Below, piece by piece: positions 14,693-17,319 of a stretch of 17,319 bases of DNA (position 1 is the stretch's first letter; every line of letters begins with the position of its first letter). The notes under the pieces were generated by a model. That model had not been told where the DNA came from. It was given only the letters and a program-made list of their open reading frames with translations, and made no database searches. Origin of the DNA: Desulfobacteraceae bacterium (GTDB lineage: Bacteria; Desulfobacterota; Desulfobacteria; Desulfobacterales; UBA5616); assembly GCA_030620375.1 (NCBI GenBank), contig JAUXEW010000032.1, positions 1 to 17,319 of the forward strand, read 5' to 3'. The translations under genes and the position numbers were made by a program.

Positions 14693-15607
14693 ATGAAAAA
14701 AGCGCGTATATTTAATATTCAAAGATGCTCCACAGAGGATGGCCCCGGGTTGAGGACGACGCTCTTCATGAAGGGTTGCCCCATGAGATGTATATGGTGC
14801 CACAATCCTGAAGGGATCAACCCTCAGTTTCAGATCATGTGGATTGAAAATAAATGTAAAACCTGTGGGCAGTGCGTTGAAAACTGCCCTAACGAGGCGA
14901 TTACCGCAACTGACGATGGGTTGATAACCGATCCAAAAAAGTGCCGAGTCTGCGGACAGTGTATTGAGGCTTGCCTTTATAATGCCAGAGAGATCTCCGG
15001 ACGTAGTATCACGGTAGAAGAGGCGGTCAACACAGTTAAAAGAGACATGATTTTTTATAAAAAATCGGGGGGAGGAATTACCATAAGCGGTGGTGAACCC
15101 TGCCTGCAATGGGAATTCACCAGGGATTTTCTCAAATGTTGCAAAGCGCTGGAAATTCACACCGCGCTTGATACATGTGGTTTTATAAAAACGGAGATTT
15201 TAGAAAAAATTTTGGATTTTACTGATTTGGTCCTTTATGACCTTAAGCTCGCGGACAAATCGTTACATCGAAAATACACCGGGGTCGATTTCGATTTGGT
15301 TGTGGATAATGCCGAACGTATTTCCCGCCTTCAAATCCCGATGTGGATACGGATCCCCATCATACCGGGATATACGGACACCCCGGAAAACATAAGAGAC
15401 CTGGCTGCTATAATAAACGGATTGAAATCCGTGGAGAGGGTAGCCCTTTTGCCCTATCATAGACTCGGAGAGACAAAATACAAGGGGTTGGGAATAAGAT
15501 ATCCATTGGAAAAAGGATTACAATCACCTTCGAAGGAAAAAATGGAAGAACTCCTTAAAATTCTAACGGATAAGATTAACCCTTCTGTAACGGCCACTTG
15601 TAGTTAG
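14693..15607 (+). CDS. Glycyl radical enzyme activating enzyme (radical SAM)
   Basis: 304 residues. The radical SAM motif CPMRCIWC gives C29, C33 and C36, which hold the [4Fe-4S] cluster that cleaves S-adenosylmethionine. An inserted double ferredoxin domain follows, with CKTCGQCVENCP (55-66) and CRVCGQCIEAC (84-94), then GGEP (133-136) for SAM binding. The ferredoxin insert is typical of activases of the dehydratase, lyase and decarboxylase glycyl radical enzymes and is missing from the pyruvate formate-lyase activase. It installs the radical on Gly768 of the neighbour. The ribosome site is weak (AGGA about 13 nt upstream), suggesting translation coupled to the preceding gene. The length is normal for the family. 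Confidence 0.93.
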   Translation: MKKARIFNIQRCSTEDGPGLRTTLFMKGCPMRCIWCHNPEGINPQFQIMWIENKCKTCGQCVENCPNEAITATDDGLITDPKKCRVCGQCIEACLYNAREISGRSITVEEAVNTVKRDMIFYKKSGGGITISGGEPCLQWEFTRDFLKCCKALEIHTALDTCGFIKTEILEKILDFTDLVLYDLKLADKSLHRKYTGVDFDLVVDNAERISRLQIPMWIRIPIIPGYTDTPENIRDLAAIINGLKSVERVALLPYHRLGETKYKGLGIRYPLEKGLQSPSKEKMEELLKILTDKINPSVTATCS

Positions 15608-15641
15608 TGTCCAGACAATAGTCAAGACATGGAGGAAAACC

Positions 15642-16100
15642 ATGGCTAAGATGCCGGCTAAAGTTATTGAAAAATTTAATGACCCGAATGCAATGAAGTT
15701 CTTGGCAACGAGCGACAAAAACGGCATGCCCAACGTTGTCGCCATATCTTCTCTTATCGCCATTGACGATGAAACCCTTGTCTATGCCAACATGATGGGG
15801 ATCAAAACGCCGAAAAATTTTCAGGAAAACCGAAAAGTGGCGATAAACATATTTGCCCCGGACCCTGGTGTATCTTATCAAATCAAAGGCGAATTTGTCG
15901 AATTTCTCAATAGCGGCCCGATTTACGATGCGTTTACGGAGCATCCGGCACTTAAATACGATCCGGTATTCGGAGTGAAGTCCGTAGGGGTAATCAAAGT
16001 CAAAGAAGTTTATAGCGCCGGCGGCTATTTAGCAGGGAGAAGAATCGTACCCCCGGAGCCCTATTTTGTTGAAAGCAGTGAAAAGAACAAGGAAGTTTAA
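15642..16100 (+). CDS. FMN-binding split-barrel (pyridoxamine 5'-phosphate oxidase-like) protein
   Basis: 152 residues. The core FLATSDKNGMPNVVAIS, then ETLVYANMMGIKTPKNFQEN and VAINIF, is the split beta-barrel flavin-binding pattern of the PNPOx-like family. Many members in anaerobes bind FMN, F420 or haem, and they include flavin reductases, so a true role in vitamin B6 synthesis is not implied. A GGAGG ribosome site lies 7 nt before the ATG. It follows the activase by 34 bp on the same strand and is the last gene before a weak terminator, so it may be co-transcribed with the radical enzyme pair. Its electron-transfer or protective role is unproven. Confidence 0.8.
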   Translation: MAKMPAKVIEKFNDPNAMKFLATSDKNGMPNVVAISSLIAIDDETLVYANMMGIKTPKNFQENRKVAINIFAPDPGVSYQIKGEFVEFLNSGPIYDAFTEHPALKYDPVFGVKSVGVIKVKEVYSAGGYLAGRRIVPPEPYFVESSEKNKEV

Positions 16101-16115
16101 CGGTAACCGTAATCC

Positions 16116-16141
16116 ATGGCAAAATACAATACGCCATTTTT
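16116..16141 (+). terminator. Weak Rho-independent terminator after the split-barrel gene
   Basis: ATGGC (16116-16120) pairs with GCCAT (16133-16137) across a 12-nt loop, and a five-T run ends at 16141. It lies 15 nt past the stop codon. The stem is short, so termination may be partial. A second small palindrome, ACGGT-A-ACCGT, precedes it. Confidence 0.45.
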
Positions 16142-16184
16142 AATGACGCTCCACACGGAAATAGCGAGCGGATCATAAAATAGA

Positions 16185-16326
16185 GAGACCTTTGAAAAAT
16201 GTTCATTTTTGTTCAAGGTCAAGGAAGGCGAAAATTTTAACCACAGGAATACATTAAGTATTTTGAGGATTAAAATTTGAGTCTGACGCCGGGATTGGGC
16301 AAAAAGGGGCGTTTTGCAAAGGTCTC
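16185..16326. mobile_element. MITE-like nonautonomous transposon with 5-bp target duplication
   Basis: The element starts GAGACCTTTGAAAAA and ends with the reverse complement of GAGACCTTTGCAAAAC: a perfect 10-bp terminal inverted repeat that extends to 14 of 16 bases. ATAGA flanks it on both sides (16180-16184 and 16327-16331), as expected of a target-site duplication. It is 142 bp and noncoding. Inside are subterminal hairpins: AAAAATG/CATTTTT close to the left end, and AAATTTTAACC (from about 16233) facing GGATTAAAATTT (to about 16279). No transposase is present, so it would need one in trans. The parent family is unknown to me. Confidence 0.7.
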
Positions 16327-16349
16327 ATAGAGTTAACGTCCTTACAGTC

Positions 16350-16382
16350 GAAGACTCCCCCGCTGCTTGCAGCGGGAGCTTC
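16350..16382. repeat. Long GC-rich hairpin (REP-like)
   Basis: GAAG-a-CTCCC-cc-GCTGC pairs with GCAGC-GGGAG-CTTC around a TT loop, giving 14 base pairs with three unpaired bases on the left arm. No T tract follows. It lies between the MITE-like element and the HAD start. A dispersed palindromic repeat is the likeliest reading. Confidence 0.5.
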
Positions 16383-16399
16383 AATCAAAAAGTGAAAAG

Positions 16400-17044
16400 A
16401 TGATGATAAAAGCAGTACTATGGGACTTCGGGGGTGTCATTACCACCAGCCCTTTTGAGGCGTTTAACAGATTCGAAATTGAAAATAATATTTCCAGAGA
16501 CTTTATCCGCCAGATTAATGCAACCAACCCGAAATCCAACGCGTGGGCTCTTTTTGAGAGCAGTCAGGTATCGATTGATGAATTTGATCGAAAATTTGAA
16601 GAAGAAACACGCGCTGCCGGCTATCCGATTCCGGGCCGGAAAGTTCTAGAACTCCTGGCCGGAGAATTAAGACCCAGGATGGTCGAGGCATTAAAACGCT
16701 GTAAAAAACATTTTAAAACCGGCTGTATCACAAACAATATGAAATCAGGCCAAGGTCCCGTAATGGTTCGGACCCATAAAAAGGCTGCTCAAATGCAAGA
16801 AGTGATGAACCTGTTTGACGTGGTGATAGAGTCAAGTATAGAAGGCATACGAAAACCCGACCCTGAAATTTACCGCCTCGTATTGTCCCGCCTTGAAGTA
16901 GAAGCCGATCAAACTGTATTTTTAGACGATCTGGGCATCAATTTAAAACCGGCCCGTGCCATGGGAATAAAAACCATCAAAGTCATAAGCGAAGACAAAG
17001 CCCTAAGTGAATTGGAGGAACATACCGGATTGTCTTTGCGCTAG
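16400..17044 (+). CDS. HAD-superfamily hydrolase
   Basis: 214 residues. Motif I is VLWDFGGVITT with nucleophile Asp9, motif II is CITNN, motif III lies in EGIRKPDPEIY, and motif IV is VFLDDLGINLKPA. The order and the cap-like segment between motifs I and II fit HAD subfamily IA, near the YihX and epoxide-hydrolase N-terminal phosphatase groups. The second Asp of the usual DxD is replaced by Gly (DFGG), as in YihX-like proteins (DLGN). The substrate is unknown. The start is uncertain: ATGs at 16400 and 16403 have only a weak AAAAG-type ribosome site, and an upstream in-frame start at 16367 lies inside the hairpin. The inserted element upstream may have removed the original promoter. It appears to be transcribed on its own. 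Confidence 0.82.
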   Translation: MMIKAVLWDFGGVITTSPFEAFNRFEIENNISRDFIRQINATNPKSNAWALFESSQVSIDEFDRKFEEETRAAGYPIPGRKVLELLAGELRPRMVEALKRCKKHFKTGCITNNMKSGQGPVMVRTHKKAAQMQEVMNLFDVVIESSIEGIRKPDPEIYRLVLSRLEVEADQTVFLDDLGINLKPARAMGIKTIKVISEDKALSELEEHTGLSLR

Positions 17045-17281
17045 ATAGTGTCCATCCAGAAATGGTAGATTTTGGTTCAGAGCAAGGCCTGAGCAATTTT
17101 AACACTCTTTCGATTTCTGCCATATCTTTTTTAGTGTACCCCATACACCTTTTTCAATTAAATCTAAATCCCCTGCTAATCATATCTGTGTTTCCAATTC
17201 GCAAACAAAAACCATAAGAAAGGAACTAAAACCGGCCTCAAAACCCGATACGGCATAGTTTCCAAAGCGCGAAAAAAAGAC
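17045..17281. other. Noncoding interval after the HAD gene
   Basis: No gene is supported. A 53-codon minus-strand frame (16983-17144) runs antisense into the HAD gene and was not accepted. No clear terminator was seen after the HAD stop. Confidence 0.5.
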
Positions 17282-17309
17282 TTGACAATTAACTTAGTAT
17301 TAATAAAAT
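17282..17309 (+). promoter_or_regulatory. Strong sigma-70-like promoter with internal inverted repeat
   Basis: TTGACA (17282-17287) and TAAAAT (17304-17309) are separated by 16 bp and match consensus at 6/6 and 5/6. The spacer contains ATTAA (17288-17292) and TTAAT (17300-17304), a small inverted repeat that could be an operator. The gene it would drive lies beyond the window. Confidence 0.5.
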
Positions 17310-17319
17310 AGTCCAATAA

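Larger units (their letters stand above)
16101..16399. other. Noncoding interval with terminator, MITE-like element and hairpin
   Basis: No gene is seen in these 299 bases. In order they hold a weak terminator (16116-16141), a MITE-like element with flanking duplication (16180-16331) and a long hairpin (16350-16382) that ends 17 bp before the HAD start. Confidence 0.65.

Noticed and set aside
15604..17056. The shared TAGTGTCCA 9-mer just after the stops of the activase and HAD genes
   Set aside because: Nine bases twice in this length is weak evidence, and no longer similarity surrounds either copy.
16983..17144. A 53-codon minus-strand frame beginning MGYTKKDMAEIERVLKLL
   Set aside because: The N-terminal part looks protein-like, but its end is antisense to the HAD gene. 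It is short and could be chance or an eroded insertion-sequence fragment.
1..17319. CRISPR array, rRNA or tRNA genes
   Set aside because: No regularly spaced direct repeats with unique spacers and no recognisable tRNA or rRNA sequence were seen on reading both strands.

Overview
The window looks like a chromosome segment of an anaerobic, probably sulfate-reducing deltaproteobacterium (Desulfobacterota, Desulfobacterales-like). This is an inference from gene content: heterodisulfide-reductase (Hdr) modules, MetF/MetV of the Wood-Ljungdahl methyl branch, a selenocysteine-type MvhD, a glycyl radical enzyme with its activase, and moderate GC. No taxonomic marker gene is present.

Layout. (1) Positions 1-384, minus strand: a HicA/HicB-type toxin-antitoxin pair, with hicB cut by the window edge. 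(2) About 385-986: noncoding, with an inverted repeat, a cluster of REP-like palindromes and a terminator. (3) 987-10395, minus strand: one long tightly spaced cluster. In transcription order it encodes a DNA-binding/receiver regulator, a divergent MetF paralogue, an HdrC-HdrB-like iron-sulfur protein, a 1482-residue HdrA-GltD-HdrA fusion, MvhD with an in-frame TGA read as selenocysteine, MetV and MetF. (4) 10396-10801: AT-rich divergent intergenic region. (5) 10802-16100, plus strand: nitroreductase, Sir2 deacetylase, glycyl radical enzyme, its radical-SAM activase and an FMN-binding split-barrel protein. (6) 16101-16399: a weak terminator, a 142-bp MITE-like element with terminal inverted repeats and a 5-bp target-site duplication, then a long hairpin. 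(7) 16400-17044: a HAD hydrolase. (8) 17045-17319: noncoding, ending in a strong-looking promoter for a gene outside the window.

How the genes work together. The minus-strand cluster has the same parts list as the MetF-MetV-HdrABC-MvhD methylenetetrahydrofolate reductase known from Moorella. Here HdrC and HdrB are one polypeptide, and HdrA is doubled around an NAD(P)H-dehydrogenase (GltD/NfnB-like) module. The likely role is to couple interconversion of methyl- and methylene-tetrahydrofolate to NAD(P)H and a low-potential carrier, possibly by flavin-based bifurcation or confurcation. An automated caller would probably start mvhD at the internal ATG at 2941 and lose the N-terminal Cys-Cys/Sec motif.

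The plus-strand set centres on a glycyl radical enzyme with a Cys-x-Glu active-site motif whose substrate cannot be assigned from the sequence.
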